Shown: positions 25,044-36,997 of the stretch, piece after piece
How positions within the stretch are numbered: position 1 is the stretch's first letter
Layout: each line of letters begins with the position of its first letter
Source of the DNA: Astrocystis sublimbata
Lineage: Eukaryota; Ascomycota; Sordariomycetes; Xylariales; Xylariaceae
Direction of reading: 5' to 3'
DNA: 64,000 bases
NCBI GenBank assembly: GCA_022453515.1
Contig: JAJNNY010000014.1
Location: 434,001-498,000 of the forward strand
The notes under the pieces: model-generated
The model's database searches: none
Told to the model about the DNA's origin: nothing
What the model saw: the letters and a program-made list of their open reading frames with translations, nothing else
Made by a program: the position numbers and the translations under genes

Positions 25044-28000
25044 GGCATCAATTGATTATCTGATCTAGATGGACTTAGTTGTCACATACCTTATCATAAG
25101 TTTCACCAGACTTCGCCTACCTATCACTAACACTAAGTGTACCTAAGCTAACACATTGTCGCTTCTTCAACCTTTGGTTGTCGTCAGCTGCAATATCGAT
25201 CAAACCGGATGTAAGTTGACCCATCTCGCCGGTGCGCGCCACCATCAGCGCTCTCGACGTCTATAAACCAACCACGACAATGTCAATACGACGCGTGCCA
25301 CCCTTCGCGCCTCATTCATGCATTCAACGTTGGGCTGGGCTGCGCAGCGCATAAATGCACCGGGCAGCCAGGCATCCAGGAGTGAGTAGGTAGGCCTAGG
25401 AGGTATGGAGGTGAAAGGCAAATACGAGAGTTGCGTGCGTTGGTTGTCTGATTGCCTACCAGCATTAAATTCTTCACCGTCTCGGTGTGCCAGAGCCGCA
25501 GATTGCATATGCAAATCTTATTTACCCGAGACCTGACCGGGCGACCGACCGACCGACCCTTATTACCAATTCGCAGGTCCCGGCACGGGAAGGGTTTGTG
25601 ACATTGGGTATTTGCTTGCAACCAAAGTACCAGACCATAAGCAAGCGAAAAAAGTCAACTCCCCGAGTTTCGCGTATCGCACCGGTACCTCCGCGGCCCG
25701 TGCTCATTTCATTCTGACAAGATTGTCGATTGTGGATTCGTGGGGGTTGAATATTCACATGGGTAGCCTAAGCTACAAGACTCCCCAGCATGATGATGAC
25801 AAAGCTGCAGCAGCTTTCGGTTAGGTACTTGTAGTATTACTGACCTACGGGCACACCGCACGATAGAGATATATTGACTGGGGGTCGAGGGGAGGGGGGG
25901 GTCAAAGAAAAGGGACCCTGCTTCTCAAGTAACGATGCCAATCCAAACAGTAATCGAGGTAGGGTTCAACAACACATGTATGTAGGTCGGCGACCTTATT
26001 CGTCTCCGATTATGCCGGGGCCCGGACCCCGGGCTATGTCATGATTGATCGCTCGATGGCACCATGTCATGTTCTTCGGACTGACCGCATCGACGTCGAT
26101 GCTGTCTGTAGGCACCTACCTATCTCAGGGTTATATTCTTGTTAGACGTCTTGTGAATTATCCTGCAGTGCCAGCGTATGGATATTCATGCAACACAAGC
26201 GGTAGTTTGTTACATGGTGCATAGTCTGTAAGTAGGGAGTCTGCAGGATACTTATTCAATGAATCGGTTTCAAACACGTCATTTAGAGGTGACCGACGGC
26301 CTTTTGTGAGGTTTCCGTCGCACCTAGCCGAGGTGTGTATGTGAGTTTTCGAGACATCCTAGACGTGGTGTCATAGCCAAGCTCTGAGGTCATCGTGCCA
26401 CTCATCATGAGATGACAAACCGGCCGATCGGTTGCTGCCGAGTAGCTCGAGTCATCAGTGGACTGTTGAATTGCTGGATAGCATAAGACTCATGGAACGA
26501 GGGTGAGACCGAGTGTTTATAAGTGCCATGGAAGATATATAGTCAAGTGCTCTCACATCTCGTGTCGTAAGCTAGCTAATTCGGTCCCATTGAAGAAGAA
26601 CATGTCACCACTGTAGGCATTATAACGGAGCAGCCTGGTAATTGAAATCATGGCAAACACGTCCGCACGTACGTTTTGCAACACTCACAGTTCAATACTG
26701 TTCTGAGATCAGATGCATGAGTTGTCAGATCTTTCGATAAGTAAATTCCAGACTCATCGCAACAAGAGGACTTTATCATGAGTTATGAGACTTGCGTCAC
26801 TAGATGAGTTTCCTGGTACTACCATGACGTACTAGTTATCAAAGACGTTATTTTGAAGGCACATAAATGGTAAAACTACCAGACTGAAAACCAAATATAT
26901 CTTGGATTGACCTCAGGCATCGTTCAGCATGCTTTCGGAGTCTATGAGACCGTGGAATATAGATAAATGTCCGAGAATTGATCCCTTGTCTACTTTTGAC
27001 GCTCCTGCTGGACGTCATCGCACGATATTTCTGGATATGAATAGAACAACAGCGATTTCTAACTAATGTTGTAGATGGAGTCTATGCATGAATCCGTCGG
27101 CTTTTCCCGCATAGAAGGATCAAGCTCCTCTAGCCAGTGGCCACCCCGGCTCCAGATCCTTCGAGATATAAATGGCTAGTAGTGTTGTTCCTAGATATGT
27201 ACGCCACGCCGATGCAAACATAGGTCAAAGTAATCGATTCGGGGCCGTTGACGGCGATACCCGGTGAGTTTTTTCCAACTTGCGAATAGAAACTATCGAG
27301 CAATTGTACCTCAAAGTACCGATTGGTAGCTAGGGAAACCCGCCTGCACAGGTTACTGTTCATGATCAACTCTTTCAGACACACAATTTCCACCTCGCCC
27401 CCAAATTTCGTATATGTGATGTATTAGAATTTTAGTAGGTATTATGATGCAGTATTGATTCTTGAGCTGCCCCCAACACTACGTTGTTTCCACATCGGCT
27501 GCAAATGCGTTCATGCGTTCATGCGCATTTCAATACATCCATTGCTTTTGACAAGATCGTCAATACTTGTTTCGTATAATTGCGTCTCATCGGCGTTGTC
27601 CATATCGGACCTATTGCGGGTGGGACCGCGGAGACCCAGATTCAAGACATCGCCGTGGGGGCGGAGGAACAAGGTCTCACGATCGACTTCACTCCCTGAA
27701 TACATATGAATCGATACTGCAACACAGTCAGTTTTCTTATTTGTTTTTGCTATTTACGTCTAGCACTTGCTCGCAATATGATGGAGTGAGATGCGGAAGC
27801 GCATGAAATGTGTAGGGCTATGATGAGATGACCCGGACATATCTAGCTGTGCAGAACAAAGAAAGATGCCCTTGTAATTCGCACATACTTAGGTCTACGA
27901 GATAGATTAGAAGACGTGAACATGAATAAATTCGACTGGGTCTGGCATACTTCGTCCTCGTGTCGTGATCCACTATATACAAAGCGGTCGTGCTGGTTCA

Positions 28001-28336
28001 TAGGAATCGCCCTGATGTGCCATTGTAAGTTTCACGTAAGCATTCATACGCACATACATACAACTGGAGGCAGTTGCTTGAGTTTAGTGACCTTCACTTA
28101 TCTTGATATATCCACTTAAACGGAGGTACCACATTGTATACAAACAAATTCCATACCAAGATATGAACTCCAACTCCGTTATTCATCAATCGTAATTCAT
28201 CATTCGTTATTTCAGACGTGTATTCCAGACGTGTATTTTCAACGTGTATCCTCAAATCCAGTAAACACGGAATAAAGCCCAACTCCCGGACAAGTGTTGA
28301 GCTCCGCAACGCCCGGCAAGGGACCCAACGTCCAAG

Positions 28337-30629
28337 TTAAGTGTGCTCACATACATTGATCTTGGCGATAATGGGATCATGCGTCGAGGTGCGGCCGTCG
28401 TTGGACGCCCACGTGTTCGCATGCACACAGGTGTAGTTGGGGTAGACGCGGTCCGGGATCTTGTTGACGAACATGTGGTCGTACTCGACGGCCGTGCCGT
28501 CGCGGAAGTGCGTGTAGCGCTCGATGCCCTTGATCTTCTCCTTCCGCGAGAGGTTATGGAGGTGCGACGTGTGCCGGAAGACGTGCACCGGCCGGCCGTA
28601 GCCGTGGTCGTAGAAGCTGCCGAGCGCCACGATGCGCTCCAAGGGCCGGTAGTCTAGCGGCTCGTTAAATCCCTTTTCCATGTACTTGCCCACGAGGTGC
28701 GCCTGCTTGATGCGCTGGTCCTGGTGCGCGTTGGGCGGTGGTCGCGCGCTGTTGGAGAGAAGTAAAAAAGAGTTAGAATATGCTGAAGTCTTTGGGGAAA
28801 TTTTTTTTTTGGCTGGCTCATGAATTAGGTCCCTCCAGCGCATGTAAAACTTCTGTTGGCTGAATTAAGGGGGGGGGGGGGGGTTAAAGACTGGGAGTTT
28901 TACTTACTCGCCATGCATCGAGCTCGAACCGGCCCTGGGAGCCAGGTCCAGGTTGAGCGTGAAGAGGGTTCTTGACGTGTCGCCCTTGTGTTCTGCGCTT
29001 TTCACGATCTCCCAGGCTGCGAAGAGCGGCTTCGGCGTATCCAGCCACACCCTGTTGGTCGGGTCGATGAAGCCCGGGTTCAGGTCGAGCCATCTGTAGA
29101 GTATAAATTTGCTCGTGTCGTATTGGACTTTGGTCGTCTCATTCCAGCTGCCGCGGACGACCTTGTCGCGGCTCTGCAGCTGCAGGATGTCGGGCCGGTA
29201 GATGTAGGCGTTGCGGAGGTTGGTGCCGGGCGGCCCACCGTTATGGTTGTTGGGCGAGTTGATGTACGTATAGCTGTAGTTGGCGGATCGGCCGCTGACC
29301 TCCCAGATCGCATTCGTCAGCGCCACGAGGTTCTCCTTGCAGTCGATAACGCCGTCGTCGAGCGGGCCGCTGTCGTCGTTGATCCCCTGCAGGGCGATGA
29401 GGTCGGGGCTGCGCATGAGGTTCACGATGTCCGAGGCGATGGCGTTCACGTACTTCATGTCGCCCCGGTGGAGGTCGACGACGTTGTACGAGGCTACGGT
29501 GATCCCTTCACAGTGCTTCTCGCTGACGAGTATCGAGGGCGGGGCGACGGCTGGCTCCCGGGAGGAGACGATGTTGAGTTTGGTGAGGGGTAGAATCCGG
29601 TAGAAGCCTCCGGATTGAGTGACCACGCCTTTGATAGCCTGTGTTGTTGAACGGGTTAGTCAAAAGTTTTCGTTGTTGATGTATCTGCAGTTGTGCTAAT
29701 GGGGGGAAGGGGGTTGCGTAAAGCTATTCTTGGAGGGGAGGGAAGAGTGTATTTACCTCAAGTTTGTCTCCCATCTTTGTACCCTTTGGGTTGATAGTGC
29801 CATCAAGCGGAGCACCGATGAGGATTGCTTCAGGATTGCCATCTATCATCACCTGTTAGAAATCTCTCGACTCCCTTAGCGTTCGACTTGAGTGGGTTCA
29901 TAATCTTTACGTGCCTTTTCTCTTGCTTAACCCTAAGCCACCGCGCTCATTCACCCCGTTATCAGGCCCTTTGTTGGTGAACCAGTTCCCGACAATCCAG
30001 GTATCGCCCTTCTCATTCGGAGGGCCCACGGCTTGAGGTTCCTTGATAATGACATACTGGCTGACCAGGCTCTGCCAGAAATCCATACCGAACTCCTTCG
30101 GCTTGAGCTTCGGGTTTGAGCGCGTGATCCTGGTCCTGTTGAACGGCATTTTGTAGACATTACCGTGGTCCAAGGACGAGAGCTGGATTGAGGGCGGACT
30201 ATGCTCCTTGGTGGCTAGCTCGACCGGCTCGAACTGGTAGTTGTGCGAGGTCACCTTGGTCAGCTTTGCATTTTCGATCTGTGTCAGGGGCAGATCGTTC
30301 GGGCCGGTACGGTTCGCGACGACCTTGCCTTCGACTACGATGACGTCTCCCGTCGCGATGTTCTTGTCTTGGGCCAGATTCGGCCCGTACACGTAGAGCC
30401 CGAGGCGCGGCTTCTTCTTCTTGGGGTGGTGCTCGGTTTTTTTCTGCTCCCGGACCTCGCGGATCCAGATCCCCTCTGGCCCCTTGACGGTGACCACGCC
30501 TTTCACGTCGGTCACTGGCCAAGTATCCCATGGCGAAAGGTAATGGTCGACGACAATCTGTCGGATGGTTTTTGCCGAAACTGCGACAACGGCGACATAT
30601 GCGTGCGCTAGTACAGAGACAAGCTTCAT
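28337..30629 (-). CDS. Secreted endonuclease/exonuclease/phosphatase-fold protein, probably catalytically dead
   Basis: Homologous to fungal secreted proteins with an OB-like N-terminal domain and a C-terminal EEP domain, related to bacterial extracellular nucleases of the ExeM/NucH type. Exons: 30629 to about 29927, about 29842-29757, 29638-28908 and 28748-28337; about 640 residues. The N-terminus MKLVSVLAHAYVAVVAVSA is a signal peptide. Introns 2 (118 nt) and 3 (159 nt, holding a 15-G run) are canonical. Junction 1 is a problem: the obvious 58 nt GT-AG intron (29910-29853) joins the exons out of frame, while a GC-AG intron (29926-29843) keeps frame. In the EEP domain the usual metal and catalytic residues are replaced: LQE is LQG, GDFNE is GSFYD, and SDHDP is STHDP. 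The rest of the fold is well kept (HGDARPPPNAHQDQR across intron 3, TWASNDG). It is therefore either a pseudoenzyme or an early pseudogene. Confidence 0.8.
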
Positions 30630-32599
30630 CTTGTTGTCGTCTGCAAGGTTTGGTGCTATATCAATATGAAGGACCGGACTTTGGTCTGCTGATATTGGTA
30701 ATTGTGCTGTCGCTCAGCTAGAACCACTCACTGATTGGAACTTGTGTGATGATTAAATTGATAAAATATTGTAGTAATAGGCAAGTCAAGGGGCAACCTT
30801 CCAAAGTTAAGTGGATTGAGTGGAATGGAGTATTAGGTATGCATGGAGGGGGGACAATGCACACATACCTCCTTTTGCTGGCGGGCAAAGTGAACTCTAA
30901 TCGGTTGGGCGCCAAGGGAGGTCCTCAAAGTTGCTGTTAGCTAAAATGGTGGCCACAGACTCTAGAGGTCCCTATGCGATCATACACTGACTACTCTGTG
31001 GTTTTTTCTTGGTAGGTTGCTATTCCGATCAGCTTGGCATGTAAATATATAAATAATAGCTAGTATATTATTCAACGCTGTAGCTGTCTAAAGAACATCA
31101 TTTCCGTTTCATCATCGTTTCGGCTGTGCCTTTTATTGTCTGTAGAACCTGGTCGTGCTTGTTTACTACACTCCAGATCTGACCAATGTGGTAGATACCT
31201 GTGGTAAGGATATGGAAAAAATACTTTGAGTATCCTATTACGATAGGGTACCTGACAGTACTTCGAAACGAAAACTCCGGGGGTCTACGGAGAGCAATGT
31301 GAACTTTATATCTAGTACGAACTCCTACCATACTTCCAAAGACCTATCAAGTCAGCGCTACTCCCTGCCAATGACGATTTTCGGCAAGCAAGTCTAAAGC
31401 TTATGATTGGGGTGGGAACCAATAGATATGGGTATTGATGAGTTGTTTAACGCAATATCGATGGAACTCACCTCGGCAGGCTCGCTATCGTGAATGATAA
31501 TTGTGTGTGTGATGGTTTATAAGCCAGTAGCAGTAACAATGATCCACCCCCATGTCGTTTCCCAAAAGTTGAATTCGCATATGTACTTAGCTAGAGGTAG
31601 GTAATTATCTAAGTATGAGACCTCCGGGGACCCGGCCGGTCTTTGCAAGGCCCGCCCGCCGCACGTGGTCGGCACCCGGTTCATTTCACTTCCAGTACAG
31701 CCGAGATCTAGGCCATTGGGAAGCCATCAGACTTTAGATTGATGTATTAAGGTGAGGTAATTGCTGCAATGCGTACATACTACCCACCCGCGAAAGAATC
31801 TGTGAAGTAGCCGATTTCCGACCGAAACTGCCTGTTTTTTTAATAGAAATTAAAACAACAAGCGCAGCATATCAAAATTAAGAGATGATATTACCTAGAT
31901 GAAACTAAAAGTCCAGAAGTCCAGAAGTCCAGAAGTCCAATCTAATTTGCTTTAATATAAACAACACTTGACTAAAGGATAAGGGGACAAGTGTAAATAC
32001 CTTGAATTTTTGCTAGATTTCGGTAGGGCTCGGGTGTTCGAATTCCTTTGTTCGATAGGTATACGTACGCAATGGACTAAAACATGCCCATCCGCCTGAG
32101 CTGAAGAAGAAAAGCCGGTTTAAGAAGACCTGAGTATCGTTTGACTATCATAACTCTTATTCATCGCCGCCCTAATACTCAAGGTCACCAACTCACTACA
32201 TAAAGTCCGATATAATGCTATGCAGACGAAGCCACGCCACGCCATCTCGTCTCGTTTCGTTCATTCTAACCAAGAGATGAAAAGTGAAAAAATAGGTACG
32301 GTAATCCAAGAAAGAACCTAGGAATTGCCTCCCATTCAATGCTAATTCGTAGTGTGTCTGTCTAAATAATAAGCCCGCCATTTGGAAGAACAAAAATCTG
32401 TACACGAGTGTAATAGAACAAAGTATCATGCTCCCCGGTAGGTATCCTGAAAACACCTAGTCATACAGGCAACCATTTTTGCGGGCATAACAAACAAGCA
32501 ACTCCGGTCAAAAAGTCTTGTGGTAATAAAGTCCAAGTAAGGCAAGAGCCCAAAAATATTGTAAACACGAATCAGAAAAAAAACATGGTAGCATTATAA
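30630..32599. other. Intergenic 2 kb, AT-rich in part
   Basis: Promoter side of the nuclease-fold gene and 3' side of the Uds1 gene. A 77-codon frame on the minus strand (31331-31098) has a purine-rich start and an internal intron-like segment, but no recognised similarity. Three and a half copies of the 8-base unit GTCCAGAA are at 31911-31938. The stretch 31780-32000 is AT-rich. Confidence 0.5.
31911..31938. repeat. 8-base tandem repeat GTCCAGAA, 3.5 copies
   Basis: Exact units in an AT-rich intergenic stretch. Confidence 0.9.
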
Positions 32600-35432
32600 T
32601 CATGACAATCCAGACCGGGGACTCAGCGGGCTCTTGCCCGGCCCTTGCGCTCTTCTCAGCGTCCGGAGCTCGTCCTCCATCTTCCTGCGCAGCGTTTGTT
32701 CCGCCTGTTACCAAGAAATTAGTATCGCATGATATGTGAAATGGTATAGGATGTAAGGGGACTCCGAATAACTTACCCTCAGCTGCTCCTCATACTTCTT
32801 GCGCTCCGCCCTCAGACCAACACGGTACGACTCCGTCAAGTACGAAGTCTTGCTAACACCCGAAGGCGACGGCATGCCGTTTCCAGCCTTCAGGCGCTCA
32901 TTATCCAGCTCGTCCTGGACCTGTTCCTTCTCCTTTCTTAGTCTCGCAATCTCCCCCTCCATCCTTTGTTCCAGACCCGTCGTGGCGTCATGCAGCTGCC
33001 TGTCGAGATCCTCGCTCATCCTCTCGCGCTCCTCAGCGATTTTATTCCGCTCAGCCTTGGTTTTGTCGAGCTCGTCCTCCAAGACACCAATCTTCTTCTC
33101 GCTCTCGAGAGACTGCTTGACCACGTCCGTCAGGTCGTTGGCCGTGGCTTCGAGCTCCTTCTCGAGCGCCTCGACGCGCATCTGCAGCTTGGTCGACTCG
33201 GACACGTTCTGCAGCGCCGCGGCCTCGGCGGCGCGCTCCTTCCGTGACCCGTAGGCGCCGTCGAGCTCTGCCTTGGCCATGGCTGTCTCCATCTTAAGCT
33301 CCGCAACCATGCCAGTGATCTCCTCGAGCTCCTGCTCCTTGCCCTTGATGATCTTCTCCTTCTCCTCGACCGCCTTCTCGGCGGTGGCTTTCGCATCGTT
33401 GGCCTCTTGCAGCTGGGCTGTGATCATCACGATGCTGGCTTCTGTCGCGGTTAAGCGGTCTTGCATGCCTCTTGATTCAGCTTCTAGGGAAGTAATCTTG
33501 GTGTCTCGTTGTTTGAGCTCTTCACGAGAGCCTTCGGCGGCAGCGCTGTCGTTGCTGCGGCTGTGTTGCAGGTCCTCGAGTTCTTCCAAAGCATGTAATA
33601 GCTGGGCACGAACGCTGTCCGTTTCTAGTTCAACGCGACCCAGGCGGGCGTTGGTCTCTTCCAACTCTGCCTCCTTTTCGTGGAGCTGCTGGTCCTTCTC
33701 CGAATCGGATTTGCTGTTGAGTTCTCGTTGCTGTTTGATCTGTCGCTTGAGCACAATCTTCTGCTCGCCGAGCCGAGTAGCCTGTGTGTACAGCCACTGG
33801 ATCTTGGAAGAGAAGGCGGTTAGCGAGTAGGACTCGTTCACATCGGTGAAATCTGTATCGGACAAGTCTTCCTCGTCCGGACCCAGACCCTTTTCTGCAC
33901 GTGCTCTTTGCCGTTCTTGTTTGCGTTGTCTGATATCCGCATAACCAGACTGTATGATTTCCCACAAGCCCATAAGAACAGCTTCGGTATGCTCGATTTG
34001 CTGCTTGCTGGCAGATGTTGAGCTAGCCACATCTGCATTTCGTTGCAGGTGTTCGTCTACCCTCTGGAAAGAATGTTGAATGTACTCAAGATGCTGATCG
34101 GCATCCTCGGTTGCTGGAGCTGGGGGATGGTTCGAGTCAACATTTGAGAGGATGTCTTGAATCTGTGCACTGAACGATTGCAGCTTCGAAGCAACTCCCG
34201 AACCTTGACCCTGGGTGTCATCGACAACACGCAATGTGTTTTCGAGGTAATCTAAATGACTATTGAGCATGCCACCTGGTTCTCGTTGTCCAGCAGGAAC
34301 AGGATCGTAATCATTGTTCTTGTTCGGGTCAGCTTTCACAACAACTTCACGAAGCTGATGGTTGAATCTCTCCAATTTTTGCTCTGTGTCGGTGATCTGC
34401 TTCCACTGATCGGAACCCTGCCTTCTGAGATCTTCAACCTCGGCAAGAAGCACCTCGGTATCACTCCGAAGCTGCTCATTTTCCTGGCGTAACTTGTCGG
34501 TTTCTTCGACCAGTTGCTTGTTCTGTTCGCGTACTGGGGATTTGAGCGGTATCCCCATAGGAGTCTGCTGTGATTGACTGTTGAGTATTTCGGTCATGTC
34601 GAACGAGCGATATAGACTCGCCTCGTCAAATACGAAACCGTCCTCGAGGAAGTCCAGGCTATTCCGTGCGTTGGTGGCAGTGTACATGCTCTCGGGACTG
34701 GCCGGAACACCGTTGACTAAAGGAGGCCTCGAAGATGCCGCTGACTTTTTGGACGTCTTGTGAGAATGTTGCAGGATACCTGCCGTGTGTTCGAGAAGCT
34801 TCCGTTGTGGCTCGAATAGACGTTGTTCTAGTGACCACAGCTCCGCAGCCAGATCTTCGCACTTCTTCTGGATGGCATCGCGCTCAGCTTCGGCCTCGCG
34901 GGCACCATCGTCATCCCTGCTTTGCCCGTTGTCTAACAAGCTCGGTCTCCGGCCAGTTGGGGAGTATAATCTGGTCATTGAGACAGCGGCATCTCGGTAT
35001 TTCGATTGTATGGTGAGGTTAGAGCGCGTGAGCTCTATCCTCTGCGTGAGGGACTGGCATTGTTTCTTGAGATCGTCTACCTCGTCTTCAGACAGGATGA
35101 CGTATTCTTTGCTGTCGAACAAGGCGGTCTCGGTCAGCAGGTGTATCTGGACAGAATCCTTCAAATCGACTTGTGTAGAGCTTTGAATGCGTTCGGAGTT
35201 CATCTGCAATCATAGAACGTATTAGCAAGAGTTGACCGGAGAGTCTCTTCAATTTGAGTAGCTGAACATTGTAACATACCGGATTCGTTCGTGGTTCCCT
35301 TTCAAAGCCATTCACGGCGTCCTTCCGATAGGAGTCGACCAGCTCGGAGCCCTTGGGCGGGAACAAGGGCCTGGGCATGGGCGCCCTGCCGGCGTCGTAG
35401 TCATCTTGTCCCGACGTCGCGAAGTTGTCCAT
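32600..35432 (-). CDS. Uds1 (up-regulated during septation) coiled-coil protein
   Basis: Large coiled-coil protein with the fungal Up-regulated During Septation domain; a cytoskeletal or septum-linked role is likely from the family, not shown here. Exons: 35432-35280, 35203-32777 and 32704-32600, both introns in phase 0 (GTATGT...CAG, 76 nt; GTAAGT...CAG, 72 nt). The product is 894 residues. Exon 1 encodes a Pro-rich N-terminus. The Uds1 domain is at about residues 70-200, marked by LLTETALFDSKEYVILSEDE and the IQSKYRDAAVSMTRLYSP helix. Two long heptad regions follow (about 270-340 and 480-860), rich in E, K, L, and Q. The last exon completes the coiled coil (AEQTLRRKMEDELRTLRRAQ) and ends in a short Ser/Pro tail. 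It is also called involucrin-repeat protein in some fungal annotations. Confidence 0.88.
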
Positions 35433-36997
35433 CTTGCTATTCTGCTGCTTCGGTTGTACGGCGTTCTGACGTCGCTGCTAGCTCGGAACCATGACGAAGT
35501 GCGTTGCGATGCGATTCGGGGCAGAGAGTAGAAGCTGTGATATTATTCGGAAGCTCGAGCACTGCGGTGTAATATTAAGGACAGACAATAAGTCCAATTC
35601 AATAAGCTCGCGATTCGCTTGCTGGTGAAGGATGTGCAGAACAGTACAGGACAGTAGGTAGGTATCGGCGATGTCAGCGGGGGGTGGTTTAAGACACCAG
35701 GGATGAGGCTATAACGCTAGACTTGCTTCAACGCAGAACATCGAATATGGCGCCAAGGGAGGGATGCGGATGCGGGATGCGGGATGCGGGATGCGAAAAA
35801 GAACAAGCAGCGCTCGAGAATGCGAAACGTCGACGACAACGACAGTGTGCTTTTCGAAACGAAACGCGACAAACAGGTCGAGTCAGCCCCCCAGGAAAAG
35901 GAGTGTTGCGAAGTCCATCCCATCCAGCCAACTTTGACGGTTTGCGCGGAATGGGGAATAGCGAATGGCTAGCGCCTGGGGCTGGGCTCTGGGCTGCTGC
36001 GTCAGGAGGAAGCTGGAGCCAGCCAGCAGCCATCCCACACAGCCCAGCACGTTGCTGCACCCTGACACGCCTGACGAGATGCAGCTAAATGTGCGGGTAT
36101 GTAGGTACATTCGGGGCAGAACTGGGCCCAAGTCAGGGGAGGCTGGTACAAGTTCGCGGCTGGCATGTGCGCTAGACCAATCTTGAACGCGATCTGCCCC
36201 AAGCCCCCTTGACCGGCGAAGATTAGCGTGCTACCCTGCTACCCGCTAGGTCACATAGGGTAATAGACAAATGACATCGTGGCTGGGCTATTTAAATTGG
36301 TCGATCAATTTGTACAAGTTTATCTGTACCGGTGCCACTGTACAGTTTTGTCAGGAGTATTTCGATGCGATATGTGTAATGAATGGATTTCGTAACGTTG
36401 CCAGCAGCTATTGGTACTCTACATAATATTCAAATATTCAATTCAGACTTGACCGACCTCGGCATTTTGAAGATGTGCTGTAAGACCCTGTAAACGCCAC
36501 GAGGCTTAGCGCGTTTCTGAATCTAACCCCGTTCACTCTTTTAAGTGCTCGTCTCAGGTCATTAGGTATCATCATGGCAACTCCGGGCGGCCGGTATCTC
36601 GGCGAATGTTGCAGATGATCGCTCGGGGCTAGTATACCTCTATATATAGGCCAAAGATGGACGAGTCCCCTCTCAGAGATCTCAAGGGACGTTCAACTAG
36701 TAGACATGTCGTAGACGCTGCATTCCTACTGATTGATTGTAAAGCCTACTGGGATCAATCTCCATGAATCAAGGGATTGATTGTCCCGCTACCTGATGGC
36801 CGATATTCTGGACTTAGCTGCTATTTTCTCGCGCAGACTTCGAACACTGTTGTTCAGACTCAATGGAGAATATCTGAACAGCGCCTTGAGGTATCCAGAA
36901 CGGTTTTTTTTTTGGCATAATTCTATGGGTAAGTATTTGCTTCAACCACAATACGTAGGTATATTCGCCATGTTTGACTTCTGAACCTGTCTCGTTA
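35433..36997. other. Intergenic: Uds1 promoter and Dsc2 3' flank
   Basis: The Uds1 upstream region includes four tandem copies of a 7-base GGGATGC unit around 35759-35795. Antisense shadow frames reach 121 codons but are repeat-driven. From 36240 to 36960 the DNA is AT-rich with no coding signal. A run of nine T at 36905-36913 is present. Confidence 0.5.
35759..35795. repeat. 7-base tandem repeat GGGATGC
   Basis: Four copies plus one degenerate unit, upstream of the Uds1 gene. Confidence 0.85.

Larger units (their letters stand above)
22376..28336. other. Second gene desert, about 6 kb
   Basis: Holds the SOK1 3' flank, then noncoding DNA. Simple-sequence structure includes a GTG-rich tract at 22997-23023, three copies of a 14-base CGGCATCCGCAACC unit at 23273-23312, four GGTAT units at 25024-25043, and a short GC hairpin at about 26019-26034 (arms GCCCGG and CCGGGC). 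Two short minus-strand frames at 27511-27705 and 27130-27393 look slightly more protein-like than background but could not be joined. From 26100 to 28300 the base composition is more AT-rich. Confidence 0.5.

Noticed and set aside
27130..27705. Two minus-strand frames (27705-27511 and 27393-27130) that might be exons of one gene
   Set aside because: No GT-AG pair joins them in frame, and no motif is recognised.
31098..31331. 77-codon minus-strand frame with an intron-like GTACCC...CCACAG segment inside
   Set aside because: Both the unspliced and spliced readings are plausible short peptides, but neither matches a known family; too short to claim.
32030..32055. GTTCGAATTCC resembling a tRNA 3' half
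   Set aside because: The flanks do not pair as a T-stem and no D- or anticodon arm is present.
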